Assembly (NCBI RefSeq): GCF_041929845.1
Contig: NZ_JBHEEH010000009.1
Coordinates: 38,202-102,201, forward strand
DNA: 64,000 nucleotides
Direction: 5' to 3'
Source: Paenochrobactrum pullorum
GTDB taxonomy: Bacteria; Pseudomonadota; Alphaproteobacteria; Rhizobiales; Rhizobiaceae
Under the pieces are notes generated by a model, which made no database searches, was not told where the DNA came from, and saw nothing but the letters and a program-made list of their open reading frames with translations. Both the position numbers and the translations under genes were made by a program. Shown here in pieces: positions 51,764-60,950 of this stretch (the stretch's first letter is position 1; each line of letters starts with the position of its first letter).

Positions 51764-53269
51764 TTAATTGGTGACATTACGCAGACGGATAATACCGTCA
51801 GCATAAGGTACGAAGCCTTCAATACCTTTACGCAAAGTATAGAAATACTTGATGTGGTAGAGGTATAATAACGGCAGATCATGCTGCAAGATTTCGGTGG
51901 TCTTGTCATAAAGTTCTTTACGAACTTTCGGATCGGGTTCTGCACGTGCCTGATCAAGTAGTTTGTCGACTTCCGCGTTATAATATTTCACGTCATTGTT
52001 GGAGCCGGTTTTATGCACAAACGAATGGATGTTGGCATCTGGATCGATACGGCCTGACCAGCCTTGCAACGACATTTCGAAATTACCAACGGCATTTTCA
52101 GAAAGCATTGTTGCAAATTCAGTAGCGCGTAACGAGATGTTGAAACCTGCTTCCGCGGCCATTGCTTGAATGACCTGAGCACGCTGTTGCGAAACAGGAT
52201 CGTTACCAGTGCTCATCTCAATATTGACCGGCAATTCAACGCCAGCTTCAGCGAGAAGTTGCTTGGCTTTTTCAACATCACGGGCAGGAACAGGGAATTT
52301 TTCATTATAATAAGTCGAACCGGGTGTTGCCCACTGGTTGCCCGGAACATACAGCCCCTCAAACACGACCTGATTGAGTGCTTCACGGTCAATTGCCAAT
52401 GAAAGTGCCTGACGCACCAAAGGATTGGAACCTAAAGGTTTTTCGGCTTTCGGACCATTGCCGACATTAATCATAATGCCTTGATAGCCGATATTTGGCA
52501 CTTCAAACAATTGCAAACGATCATCGGTGCGGATAGCTGGCACGTCGGACGGAGCGGTACGCTCTACAATGTCGAGATCACCTGCACGCACATTCGCCAG
52601 GCGAACAGTGGTGTCAGGAATTGGCATCAAAATGACGCGGTCATAGTGGTATTTGTCAGCCTCCCAATATTCCGGGAATTTTTCCAATACGATACGATCA
52701 CCCTCAACACGGCTGACAAAAGAATAAGGGCCTGTGCAAACAGGTTTCTGGCCAAAATTTTCGCCCGCTGCATCGGCTGCATCCGGTGAATACATCCGTC
52801 CCGCATGATGCGCAAGCTGGGCAATCAGGGTGACATCGGGAGATTTCAAAGTGATGGTGAGTTCATGTTCACCGGTTGCTTCCACTTTTTCAATGGATGC
52901 TAATTCAGCTTTACGATTGGAAAGCTCAAAATTCATGTTGCGTTCAAGAACGCGGCGCGCAGAATCTGCATTAAATGGGGTTTTGTCGTGATGGAGAACA
53001 CCTTGACGCAATTGTAAAATTAACTGGCGCCCATCATCAGACCATTTCCACTCGGTTGCGAGTTCAGGAATGATCTGCATATTTTCATCTGTGTTAAACA
53101 AACGATTGCAAAGCGGCTCATAAACAATCGAGGAAACGAAGGTACGCGAACGTACTGGATCAAGAGAATCCGGATCCTCATTGAGACCGATACGAATATC
53201 CTTCGCGGAGGCAGTGCCAGCTGAAACAACCGTGGCGAGCAATGCAGCTATAAAAGCTTTGCGGGTCAT
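51764..53269 (-). CDS. Peptide/glutathione ABC transporter substrate-binding protein
   Basis: 501 residues with a Sec signal peptide (MTRKAFIAALLATVVSAG, cleavage probably after ASA near 22). SBP_bac_5 domain: RIGLNEDPDSLDPVRSR, LATEWKWSDDGRQLILQLRQGVLHHD, the GPYSFVSRVEGDRI region and LPLLYLYHIKYFY near the end. GsiB/DppA-like. It leads the operon and is preceded by a clear GGAG ribosome site. A gamma-glutamyl compound such as glutathione is the favoured ligand because of the transferase gene downstream; the sequence alone says only peptide-size. Confidence 0.92.
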   Translation of the reverse strand: MTRKAFIAALLATVVSAGTASAKDIRIGLNEDPDSLDPVRSRTFVSSIVYEPLCNRLFNTDENMQIIPELATEWKWSDDGRQLILQLRQGVLHHDKTPFNADSARRVLERNMNFELSNRKAELASIEKVEATGEHELTITLKSPDVTLIAQLAHHAGRMYSPDAADAAGENFGQKPVCTGPYSFVSRVEGDRIVLEKFPEYWEADKYHYDRVILMPIPDTTVRLANVRAGDLDIVERTAPSDVPAIRTDDRLQLFEVPNIGYQGIMINVGNGPKAEKPLGSNPLVRQALSLAIDREALNQVVFEGLYVPGNQWATPGSTYYNEKFPVPARDVEKAKQLLAEAGVELPVNIEMSTGNDPVSQQRAQVIQAMAAEAGFNISLRATEFATMLSENAVGNFEMSLQGWSGRIDPDANIHSFVHKTGSNNDVKYYNAEVDKLLDQARAEPDPKVRKELYDKTTEILQHDLPLLYLYHIKYFYTLRKGIEGFVPYADGIIRLRNVTN

Positions 53270-53709
53270 GGTATTCTCCTTGTTTAATCATAAATTTATG
53301 AGCAGGACTAAAAAAGCCGTGTTCACCCATGAAGGGTATGATGAGGGTATAACTTCTGTGCAGATTCTTAAATATAAACAAGATGTTTAGAAGAAACATC
53401 GGCAGATAACGCTGGATTATATTGAGCCACGTATCATGAACGAGCGCTATAAACACTTTTAGTTTTTTCGGATTTTGAGGATGTCCATCCTTATTTATAC
53501 TTATTTCCTCCTCGGATCGCTCTTAATTGGAGAGCGATGAGCATGGCAGCTCTTCACAAAAAGAGGCTAAGTTATAGAATCGAATTCTGCAATTAATACC
53601 AAAGTTGAATCAATAAGGTCATATGAAATTACAAATTTTGTGCGCATATGGAAATATGATTGATTTATAATACGCGTTAATATCGTAATTATTTCTTATT
53701 TTATCACAG
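53270..53709. promoter_or_regulatory. Intergenic region upstream of the importer operon
   Basis: 440 bases of AT-rich DNA without a gene I can support, containing the leftward promoter of the importer operon. ATCGCTCT and AGAGCGAT form a perfect 8-base inverted repeat around TAATTGG (53516-53538), and GAGGAGGAAATA lies next to it on the leftward strand, but no ORF follows that suits it. The rightward 19-codon frame at 53537 is too weak to list. Confidence 0.4.
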
Positions 53710-54576
53710 TCATTCAAGTTCGATGATTTTTGCTTTCTCATAAATAATCGGACGCACTAAAATTTTGTACATATCTGCATCAAATAAAGTATTTTGCGGC
53801 AAACTGTAATTTTTTAAGGAAATACGAGATCGATAACTGCCAAAGTAACGCCAGTTATGAAGGATGTGATATTGTTTCAAACGACCAAAATTTTCTTTTA
53901 GCGCTATAGCGCCTTTATATGGCCAAGCGGCAATTCTATATGCGTCCAGTGCCATGCGCGCACGTGCATTATGGTTTTCGATATCCTCTTTTCCGCAACA
54001 TGCTCCATGACATTTATGGATCATTGCACGAAAACACGGGCGGTTTTTAACATGAGGTTCAATACCTAGAATACTTAGACATAAACCGTGTTGATCAGCA
54101 ATATCGCGCAAACGTTGTTTTGCGGCATTTTTATTTTTGAACAGTCCGAAATGATCAATTGAAGGAATATAATTCAAATCATTTGTGTAAATAATATTGA
54201 AGCCGCTTTCATCAAAAATAATGGAACATGTATCTCTTGTTTTGCGCAGTTTTCGATTAAATAATGGTTTTTGCTCTTTAATCATTTGCGCTTCTAACAG
54301 CAGAGCGCTGATCTCCCCGGCGGTTGAAATGTAGCTGATCCGGGAAGTTTGTTTAAGCAGACGAGCTTCTTTTGTGCAGCGTAAGTGTGAAAGAAGTCTT
54401 GCTCTGATATTAATACTTTTGCCGATATAAAGTGGATAATTATAGTCTTCTGAATGGAAAGTATAAACGCCTGGCGCTTTTGGTGATGAAACGACCTGCT
54501 CGCGCAAAGCGATGGGATAATTATATAACGCATCGTTTTTTTGATTTTGTTGTGCTGGCAGGTGATGGGAGTACAT
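53710..54576 (-). CDS. cho: Excinuclease Cho (UvrC-like 3' incision nuclease)
   Basis: 288 residues, near E. coli Cho at 295. GIY-YIG nuclease domain at residues 34-110: GVYTF (36-40), LYIGKSINIRAR (49-60) with the catalytic Arg, E95 in LLLEAQMIKEQKPLFN and the late N107. It lacks the UvrB-interaction and helix-hairpin-helix domains of UvrC. The C-terminal half includes CHGACCGKED, typical of Cho and UvrC relatives. It would cut on the 3' side of bulky lesions together with UvrAB, taking over where UvrC fails. Stands alone. Confidence 0.9.
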   Translation of the reverse strand: MYSHHLPAQQNQKNDALYNYPIALREQVVSSPKAPGVYTFHSEDYNYPLYIGKSINIRARLLSHLRCTKEARLLKQTSRISYISTAGEISALLLEAQMIKEQKPLFNRKLRKTRDTCSIIFDESGFNIIYTNDLNYIPSIDHFGLFKNKNAAKQRLRDIADQHGLCLSILGIEPHVKNRPCFRAMIHKCHGACCGKEDIENHNARARMALDAYRIAAWPYKGAIALKENFGRLKQYHILHNWRYFGSYRSRISLKNYSLPQNTLFDADMYKILVRPIIYEKAKIIELE

Positions 54577-54710
54577 TGGCAGAATGCTTATCGCTCGTTT
54601 GATCTATTTAAATGATCGTTAAAATAAGACGCCAATATGGCTAAACTGTCATTCTGTCTAATTAAGCGGTTTATATATCAACATGCCATTCAGGCTTAAA
54701 ATGAATGCCC

Positions 54711-54743
54711 TCTGATAGCGCTTCATCACGAAGCGCTATCAGA
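54711..54743 (-). other. 14-bp hairpin holding the end of the ProP-like gene
   Basis: TCTGATAGCGCTTC and its complement form a perfect 14-base stem with a 5-base loop. The last six codons of the ProP-like gene (LSDSAS) form one arm and its TGA lies in the loop. No T-run follows, so it may protect the 3' end or end transcription only partly. Confidence 0.7.
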
Positions 54744-56276
54744 TAATTTAGGGTGTTGTGCTGTCAGCAGATTTTTTTGTTCATTTAAATCGGCGATTTC
54801 AGCTTCAAGTGACGAAATTTTTTTATTAATTTCCTCTATATTCTCTTCGATATTGGTATAATGTTCTTTGATAATTATTTTTGCTTCTGCTTTATTGGAC
54901 GCGTTTGGCGTATCTCCGTGCAGTGGTTTGTTGGCCGTCTCGGTCATAAAAAATGCAGTGATTAAGCCAATAAGGGCGGCTACCATTAAATAATAAGCCG
55001 GCATATAGAGATTTTGGGTCGTTTCAACCAACCAAGCTGCTACAGTTGGTGTCAGACCGGCAACAATAATCGATATATTAAAAGCGGTGGCCAACGCACT
55101 ATAGCGAATACGGGCAGGGAACATGGCAGGCAAGGTTGAAGCCATGACACCCGTCAAACAATTAAGCGTGACTGCTAATAAAAGAAGCCCGGTAAAAATA
55201 AGAACAATTTCGCGGCTGGCAATCAATTTGAATGCGGGTATGGCCAGAACCAACAATCCGATACTGCCGATAAGAATAAATGGTTTGCGCCCGAAACGGT
55301 CACTCAAAAAGCCAACAACCGGCTGGACAAACAGCATGCCAATCATAACGACGATAATAATTAATACGCCGTGGTCTTCGGAATAACCTAAACTTTGTGA
55401 AAGATAAGTCGGCATATAAGTCAGCAACATATAATAGGTAATATTGGTAACTAAGACGAGACCGACACAAACACACAGTGCGCCCCAATATTCACGGAGA
55501 ATTTCTGAAATTGAAACCATCGGACGATTTTCAACGGCGTCACGGTCTTCTTTTTCCATACGTGCCAGGTGCTCGGTAAATGCTGGCGTTTCCTCTGCTG
55601 CATGTCGTAAATAAAGTCCGATCAAGCCGAGTGGTGCGGCTAACATGAATGGTATCCGCCAGCCCCAATCTAAAAACGTATCCTCTCCCAGAATGGAGGA
55701 AAGGAAAACAACCACGCCCGCGCCCAAAACAAAGCCTGCAATTGAACCGAAATCGAGCCAGCTGCCAAGAAAGCCCCGCCTTCTATCGGGAGCATATTCT
55801 GATACAAATATCGCTGCACCAGTATATTCGCCACCCACTGAAAAACCTTGGATGAGTTTACAGATGAGCAATAGAATTGGTGCCCAGATACCAATTGTAT
55901 CATGTGAAGGTATCAAGCCGATACAAAAAGTACTGGCTGCCATGATGATGATGGTTATAGAAAGTACTTTTTGACGACCGAAACGATCGCCCATAATGCC
56001 GAAAAAGACACCACCTAAAGGACGAACCAGAAACGGAACAGAGAAGGTGGCAAGTGCTGCGATCGTTTGTATGCCGGGATCTGCATCAGGAAAGAAAACT
56101 TTTCCTAAAGCATAAGCAACAAAACCATAAACCCCAAAATCAAACCACTCCATAGCATTACCCAGAGCGGCAGCTGTAATCGCTTTTTTGAGCTTTACAT
56201 TGTCGATAACTGTAATGTCTTTAATTCTAAGTGGTGTGTTTGGAGATGTATCGTCGACAGCTTCATTCTGTGCCAT
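54726..56276 (-). CDS. MFS proton symporter, ProP-like osmolyte transporter
   Basis: 516 residues, twelve membrane helices, metabolite:H+ symporter group. GNAMEWFDFGVYGFVAYALG near 40, the loop GDRFGRQKVL near 95, GGEYTGAAIFVSEYAPDRRRGFLGSW near 145 and the matching DRFGRKPF in the second half. The C-terminus (about residues 463-505, NIEENIEEINKKISSLEAEIADL...) is a clear heptad coiled coil; in E. coli ProP such a tail tunes activation by osmotic pressure. Proline/glycine betaine uptake is therefore likely. Other MHS substrates (dicarboxylates, shikimate) are less likely because of the coiled coil. Confidence 0.88.
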   Translation of the reverse strand: MAQNEAVDDTSPNTPLRIKDITVIDNVKLKKAITAAALGNAMEWFDFGVYGFVAYALGKVFFPDADPGIQTIAALATFSVPFLVRPLGGVFFGIMGDRFGRQKVLSITIIIMAASTFCIGLIPSHDTIGIWAPILLLICKLIQGFSVGGEYTGAAIFVSEYAPDRRRGFLGSWLDFGSIAGFVLGAGVVVFLSSILGEDTFLDWGWRIPFMLAAPLGLIGLYLRHAAEETPAFTEHLARMEKEDRDAVENRPMVSISEILREYWGALCVCVGLVLVTNITYYMLLTYMPTYLSQSLGYSEDHGVLIIIVVMIGMLFVQPVVGFLSDRFGRKPFILIGSIGLLVLAIPAFKLIASREIVLIFTGLLLLAVTLNCLTGVMASTLPAMFPARIRYSALATAFNISIIVAGLTPTVAAWLVETTQNLYMPAYYLMVAALIGLITAFFMTETANKPLHGDTPNASNKAEAKIIIKEHYTNIEENIEEINKKISSLEAEIADLNEQKNLLTAQHPKLSDSAS

Positions 56277-56746
56277 ATGTCATCGTCCTTTTGAAAGGCA
56301 GCAAGGCATGATACCTGTAAAAATAACCACCAATAAAAGGTGATTTTTTTACCTGCATCAACAATATGTCAATGTGTAAGAAAATCCAGTTTCGTGAAAA
56401 TTGCAAGATGAAAATATCTCAACTGATCTGAATTATATTTATAAATAAGTAAATCCTCCTTGATAAGAGAATTTAATATAGATATTTATTTATTTATCCT
56501 GACGGTTTTCATATTTAAACTCAGGTGGTTTTCCCAAGTGATTTTGGTTGTAGCTACAGAGTTATACCATTCCTTGTCTTCTTCAAAAGAATTAATCAAA
56601 ATATATTTTGGTAAAAAAATTACATAACGATCATCAATACATAAAAAATAAACTGAAGATAAAATATAGTTAGTTAATTATTCATTGTAAGAGTCGAATT
56701 ATTACTTAACAAATCTGTTGGTTCTGGCACGAAAAACATTTTGGCT

Positions 56747-56842
56747 ATGGTCGTTGTGACGATCGGAACACCAGCAGCTGTCATGATTGTTGTGGTCGTT
56801 GCCAAGACAATCGGAATACAGTGCATTTTTAAACTCGCTTAA
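56747..56842 (+). CDS. Possible hydrophobic 31-residue peptide
   Basis: The frame from ATG at 56747 reads MVVVTIGTPAAVMIVVVVAK and ends IFKLA. It is one membrane span with lysines. No ribosome site is visible (CATTTTGGCT before it), so it could be a remnant of a larger membrane protein brought in with the IS, a small toxin-like peptide, or chance. Low support. Confidence 0.2.
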   Translation: MVVVTIGTPAAVMIVVVVAKTIGIQCIFKLA

Positions 56843-56952
56843 AAATTATCTCTTGATGCGATTTTCTGTACTATATAAACGCCATTTTTCCTGAATTTAC
56901 TTTAAAAATACTGTAAAATGGTATTTAACCCTTCTTGTTTAAAGTAAACATT

Positions 56953-56975
56953 TGAACCACCCCGAGTTTACCGGA
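56953..56975 (+). repeat. Left terminal inverted repeat of an IS3-type element (probable)
   Basis: TGAACCACCCCGAGTTTACC plus GGA resembles IS3-family ends, which are C-rich followed by GTTT. It sits 28 bases before the transposase start. The matching right end was not found in the 200 bases after the transposase, so the element is cut short on that side. Confidence 0.55.
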
Positions 56976-56994
56976 TTGTTTAGCTCCAAGTAGA

Positions 56995-57549
56995 GTGGAT
57001 ATTATGGAATATAAAAAGACAACAAAACCTTATCCTCCCGAACTTCGTGAGCGTGCTGTTCGCATGTTTGTTGAGCAGCGTCATGAATATACGAGTGAAA
57101 CTGCTGCACTAGTGGCTATTTCTAATAAGCCCGATTTTTCTGTCGATAACCCTCGTAGTTGGTCACGTCAGCAGCAGCGTGATAGCGGTGAACGTGCCGG
57201 CCTAGCGAGTGCGGAAAATGTTTTAACCCACCACTCGAACCGCGGGCCTCAATATCTTTCTATGAAGTATACCGAGCGGTTGGCTGCGGCTCAGATTGAG
57301 CATTCGGTCGGTATTGTTGGCGATTCTTATGACAATGTCTTAGCTGAATGTGTGATCGGCTTCTTCAAAACAGAGGTCATAAACCAAGGTGGACTATGGG
57401 AACCAATGTGCGAAATTGAGTGGGAAACCTTTAATCGGGTCCATAGGTACAATAATCAACGTTTACTGGAGCTAATCGGATATATAGCACCTGCAGAAGC
57501 CGAGGAGGCTTTCTATCAGAATATGAAAATATGTGATAAAGCTGCATAA
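56995..57549 (+). pseudogene. IS3-family transposase, internally deleted
   Basis: 184 codons that join two parts of an IS3 element. The first about 46 residues (KPYPPELRERAVRMFVEQRH.YTSETAALVAI) are the OrfA N-terminus. From about residue 67 the frame is the C-terminal piece of OrfB (THHSNRGPQYLSMKYTERLAAAQIEHSVG... and AEAEEAFYQNMK). About two thirds of the DDE domain and the OrfA helix-turn-helix are gone, and the HSDRG motif has become HSNRG. Inactive. The fusion shows a deletion between OrfA and OrfB. Confidence 0.85.
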
Positions 57550-57762
57550 GCGTCGAACAAATTGCGTGCCGCAAAATCCAGTGCGGCTCAATACCTGCCT
57601 TACGACAAACTTCGCCAATTGGCGTACTATCGGCTTGTTACAGAACAAACGCAATTTATGCGTCTAAAATTTACCGGCATTGATGGAACTCTCCTTCTCC
57701 CGTAAAGGGGATTATAAATGGAAAATTCCAGCTGAAAATGGTCCGATTTTAAGGAAGCATCT

Positions 57763-58262
57763 CACATATCGACGCGCAAGACCGGTGATGAAACCTGATA
57801 AGCCCAGACGTGGGCTGGTTTACAAAGCGAATTCTGAAGAAGGTTCCTTCACAAAACGCGAGGCTACAGTAACAATGCGTCCGCATTTACGTTCTGCCAT
57901 GCCATCAATTACACTAGTTATCAGCTCAATCGGGGCTAGCATCATTAAGTCTATTGTGCGCAGCCAATCATCATTGCTCCATTTACGAAATTCACGTTTG
58001 GTCCGTGGCCACCCTCCATTATGGATCAAAATATTAGATCACTGCAATTATTCAGGATTTCGATACGTCTTTCACGTTGCCCCAAATCCGCTAGGCCTCA
58101 AATCCGCTGGAATGTAACTGACTTTAGCATCGCAATTGTTCTGAAGTGCGGTGTTTGATTTTTTAAGCTTGTCTTCTGTGCGTGTCACCAGCACAATTTC
58201 AACTCCTTCTGCGGCAAGAATTTTAGCATAAGCAAAGCCTATGTCTTCACCGCCACCACAAA
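57763..58262 (-). pseudogene. Short-chain dehydrogenase (SDR), broken by frameshifts
   Basis: Pieces of one SDR gene lie in order but in different frames. The first has the Rossmann glycine motif (GGGEDIGFAYAKILAAEGVE) and runs to VSYIPADL, then a stop. The second frame holds ILIHNGGWPRTKREF and the later helix LAPIELITSVIDGMAERKCG followed by RIVTVASRFVKEPSSEFAL. The third holds SPRLGLSGFITGLARRYV. At least two frameshifts separate them, and the C-terminus is missing. The rightward frame at 57680-58117 is the antisense of this gene, not a protein. Confidence 0.75.
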
Positions 58263-58387
58263 ACGGTGTTGTGATTATTGATGAGCGGCTTCGTCCAGCT
58301 CTTCGCAGGATAATTCAACAATAGCAGGTCATCGGCCAGACGCTCTTCCAGCGCTTCAAGGTTATGAGGATGCAGGCGGGTCATCAT
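58247..58387 (-). pseudogene. N-terminal fragment of a flavoprotein oxidoreductase (probable)
   Basis: The leftward ORF MMTRLHPHNLEALEERLADD then LLLLNYPAKSWTKP resembles the first 30 residues of large FAD/NAD(P)-binding oxidoreductases. It breaks off after about 37 codons and runs out of frame into the SDR remnant. It lies between the SDR remnant and the importer ATPase gene. Called from a short match, so the family is tentative. Confidence 0.4.
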
Positions 58388-58409
58388 TATGTCGGTCAAT
58401 AAAATTTGG

Positions 58410-60077
58410 TTACGCAGGATTTAGTTCAGAGCCATGATTTGCGTGAAATTTAGGAATGCTTGCTACCAGTTCTTTGGTGTAATCATGGGCAGGATATCTA
58501 AAAACGGTTTCAACCGGCCCTTGCTCGACTTCAATTCCATTTTGCATGACCGAAACCGTGTCAGCGATCTGGCTCACAACGGCCAGATCATGAGAAACGA
58601 ATATATAAGTCAGTCCGAATTCATGTTGTAATTGGGTTAAAAGTGTCAGAATACGGGCTTGTACTGTCACATCCAAAGCAGACACAGCTTCATCAAGAAC
58701 AACAACTTCCGGCTGTAAAATCAACGCACGGGCAATAGCAACGCGCTGACGTTGTCCCCCGGAAAGTGGGCGCGGGTGGCGATGAAGAACGTCGGTTGGT
58801 AAACCGACGCGGGTAATCATTTCATGCACACGTTCAGCTCGTTCCTTAGCAGATAAGGGATCAAAATTGAGTAATGGTTCTTCAACAATCTTGAAGATTG
58901 TCTGACGCGGATCAAGGGAACTATTAGGGTTTTGATAGACCAACTGCACCTTGCGTCGAAACTGGCGTAATGGTTCGCCACTAAGATTTGATACACTCAT
59001 GCCACTGATAGCGATGTTTCCAGATGTAGCAGTTTCAAAACCTGTGACCATGCGGATTGTGGTTGTTTTACCGCTGCCGGATTCACCAACAATGGCATGT
59101 GTTGTCCCACGTGCGACACGAAAGGACAAGTTTACCACAGCTTGCAAGCCTTCTGGATGGCCTGCAAGCGGAAAAGTTTTGTTTAAATTATCAACGACAA
59201 CTACGTCATCTGTCGGGATAATCTTTGCAAGACGGAGTTCATCCCGCTTCTTGCCAGTAAATGAAGGTGCATCACTTAGCAGCTTTTTAGTGTAATTATT
59301 TTGCGGCGCGTTCAGTATGTCTGCGGTTCTCCCGACTTCAATAACGCGCCCCCCTTGCATGACGACAATAGCATCAGCACGGGCAGCAACACCTAAATCA
59401 TGAGTGATAAGTAAAACGGACGCATTTGTTTCTTGTTTTAAAGCATCGATAAGATCAAGGATGCGTTTTTGCACAGTGACATCAAGCGCACTCGTAGGCT
59501 CATCAGCTATAATCAACTCGGGCTTTAAAGCGATTGCCATTGCAATAAGAACCCGCTGACGCATTCCACCGGAGAGCTGGTGCGGGTATTGATTATAACG
59601 CAGTTCAGGAGACGGCAATCCAACTTTTTCAAGTAGTTCCAGAACTATTTCTTTGATCTTTTTTCGGCCCATCGCCAATCGGTGAAGCACGAAAATTTCA
59701 CTCAACTGCGATCCAATAGTGCGAATAGGATTAAGTGAAGTAACCGGGTCTTGCGGTATAAGACCAATGCGTGACCCGCGTAAACCGTCCAATTGTTTGT
59801 CTGACCAATGTGCAATATTCTGACCGTTGAGCAGAATTTGACCATCATCAATCTGTCCGCCGGTCAGCAACCCGATAATGGCTTGCGCTGTGGTTGTTTT
59901 ACCGGAGCCCGACTCGCCGACAATGGCAAGTGTTTCGCCGTGATTCAAGCTAAACGAAATACCGTTGACAACGCGCTTTGCTTTCGCCGCCTTACCATAA
60001 GAAATACTTAGTTCTTTGATATCTAATATTGGTAAGGCGTGATCCGCATCGAACTTAACTGATAAATTAGTTTTCAT
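58410..60077 (-). CDS. Fused dipeptide-type ABC ATPase, last importer
   Basis: 555 residues from the ATG at 60077, which overlaps the permease stop (ATGA); the longer frame is inside the permease. Domain 1: GESGSGKT, QDPVTSLNP, LSGGMRQR, LIIADEPTSALD. Domain 2: GESGSGKT near residue 325, QNPNSSLDPRQ, LSGGQRQR, VVVLDEAVSALD. The short linker between halves has RDELRLAKII. It drives the importer encoded by the next three genes upstream. Directly beyond its end lies the pseudogene graveyard, so the 3' flank has been rearranged; the gene itself is intact. Confidence 0.92.
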   Translation of the reverse strand: MKTNLSVKFDADHALPILDIKELSISYGKAAKAKRVVNGISFSLNHGETLAIVGESGSGKTTTAQAIIGLLTGGQIDDGQILLNGQNIAHWSDKQLDGLRGSRIGLIPQDPVTSLNPIRTIGSQLSEIFVLHRLAMGRKKIKEIVLELLEKVGLPSPELRYNQYPHQLSGGMRQRVLIAMAIALKPELIIADEPTSALDVTVQKRILDLIDALKQETNASVLLITHDLGVAARADAIVVMQGGRVIEVGRTADILNAPQNNYTKKLLSDAPSFTGKKRDELRLAKIIPTDDVVVVDNLNKTFPLAGHPEGLQAVVNLSFRVARGTTHAIVGESGSGKTTTIRMVTGFETATSGNIAISGMSVSNLSGEPLRQFRRKVQLVYQNPNSSLDPRQTIFKIVEEPLLNFDPLSAKERAERVHEMITRVGLPTDVLHRHPRPLSGGQRQRVAIARALILQPEVVVLDEAVSALDVTVQARILTLLTQLQHEFGLTYIFVSHDLAVVSQIADTVSVMQNGIEVEQGPVETVFRYPAHDYTKELVASIPKFHANHGSELNPA

Positions 60078-60949
60078 AGCTGTTCCCGCACGGATTTGCT
60101 GATCTGATTTGCAGCCAAAACGACCAATACGATGATTAATCCGGGTGCGGCTGTCAGCCACCATGCCGTTGCTATGTAATTGCGCCCTTCGGCCACCAAC
60201 AATCCCCATTCGGGTGTTGGTGGCGGCGGACCGTAGCCAAGGAAGCTCAAGGTTGAGAGCTGAAGAATAGCCGAGCCGAATTGTAATGCCGAAAAGGCGA
60301 TAACGGATGTAAGGGAATTTGGAAGAATATGACGCCAAAGAACCTTTGAGAATGTGCCTCCACTACCAATGGCTGCTTCAATATAATCACTGCTTCGCAC
60401 TCTGATAACTTCAGAACGCATAAGACGTGCAAATGCAGCCACCGATGCTACACCCACGGCAATGGATGCGTTGAACGTTCCAAAACCGAGCAAGATAATA
60501 ATGCTCAAGGCAAGCAGAAGGCTTGGTATAGACAAAAGCACGTCAACTATTCGCATAGAAATCGTATCTACAACTCCGCCCATTGAACCGGCGAACAAGC
60601 CGAATGCGGTGCCGACTATAAGCCCGACTAATGTTGCGATGAATGCACCACTCAGTGAATGCACCGCCCCATAGATAATTCGTGAATATTGATCGCGGCC
60701 AAGCGTGTCAGTGCCGAAATAGTTGGTCAAACTCGGCGCTTTTAACTGCTGTCCGGGCTTACTTGTTACAGCATCATGCGTAGCAAAAAAATCCGGAAAA
60801 ACGGCGCAAAGAATAACAATGAGCAAAATGGCATAAGAAAGCCATGTTGAAAGGCTGGTTGTTTTTACTGCATCAAAGAAAGAGCGTATTTTTTGTGAAA
60901 GGGCTGATCCGGTTGATGTGCCGGCGTATGTTTCTTTAGCTATTCCCAT
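60074..60949 (-). CDS. Peptide ABC transporter permease, DppC type
   Basis: 291 residues from the ATG at 60949 (one base after the DppB-type stop); the longer frame lies in the other permease. First helix near residues 33-52 (WLSYAILLIVILCAVFPDFFA), then the motif FGTDTLGRDQYSRIIYG near 75, core helices, and the loop STLSFLGYGPPPPTPEWG, where Gly-Tyr replaces the commoner GLG. It ends SKSVREQL. Like the other permeases it forms half of the channel. Confidence 0.92.
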   Translation of the reverse strand: MGIAKETYAGTSTGSALSQKIRSFFDAVKTTSLSTWLSYAILLIVILCAVFPDFFATHDAVTSKPGQQLKAPSLTNYFGTDTLGRDQYSRIIYGAVHSLSGAFIATLVGLIVGTAFGLFAGSMGGVVDTISMRIVDVLLSIPSLLLALSIIILLGFGTFNASIAVGVASVAAFARLMRSEVIRVRSSDYIEAAIGSGGTFSKVLWRHILPNSLTSVIAFSALQFGSAILQLSTLSFLGYGPPPPTPEWGLLVAEGRNYIATAWWLTAAPGLIIVLVVLAANQISKSVREQL

Positions 60950-60950
60950 A

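Larger units (their letters stand above)
56277..56994. other. Long AT-rich intergenic stretch with an IS end
   Basis: 718 bases with no gene I trust. The right side (56953-56975, TGAACCACCCCGAGTTTACC then GGA) looks like an IS3-type terminal inverted repeat and leads into the decayed transposase. A small hydrophobic ORF (56747-56842) is listed apart. The rest is very AT-rich and may be promoter DNA for the ProP-like gene or the product of past insertions. Confidence 0.5.

Noticed and set aside
53537..53596. 19-codon ORF after the hairpin at 53516
   Set aside because: The ribosome site overlaps the hairpin and is too close to the first ATG; nothing supports expression.
57680..58117. 145-codon plus-strand frame
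   Set aside because: It is the reverse strand of the SDR pseudogene, whose fragments are recognisable in the minus direction.
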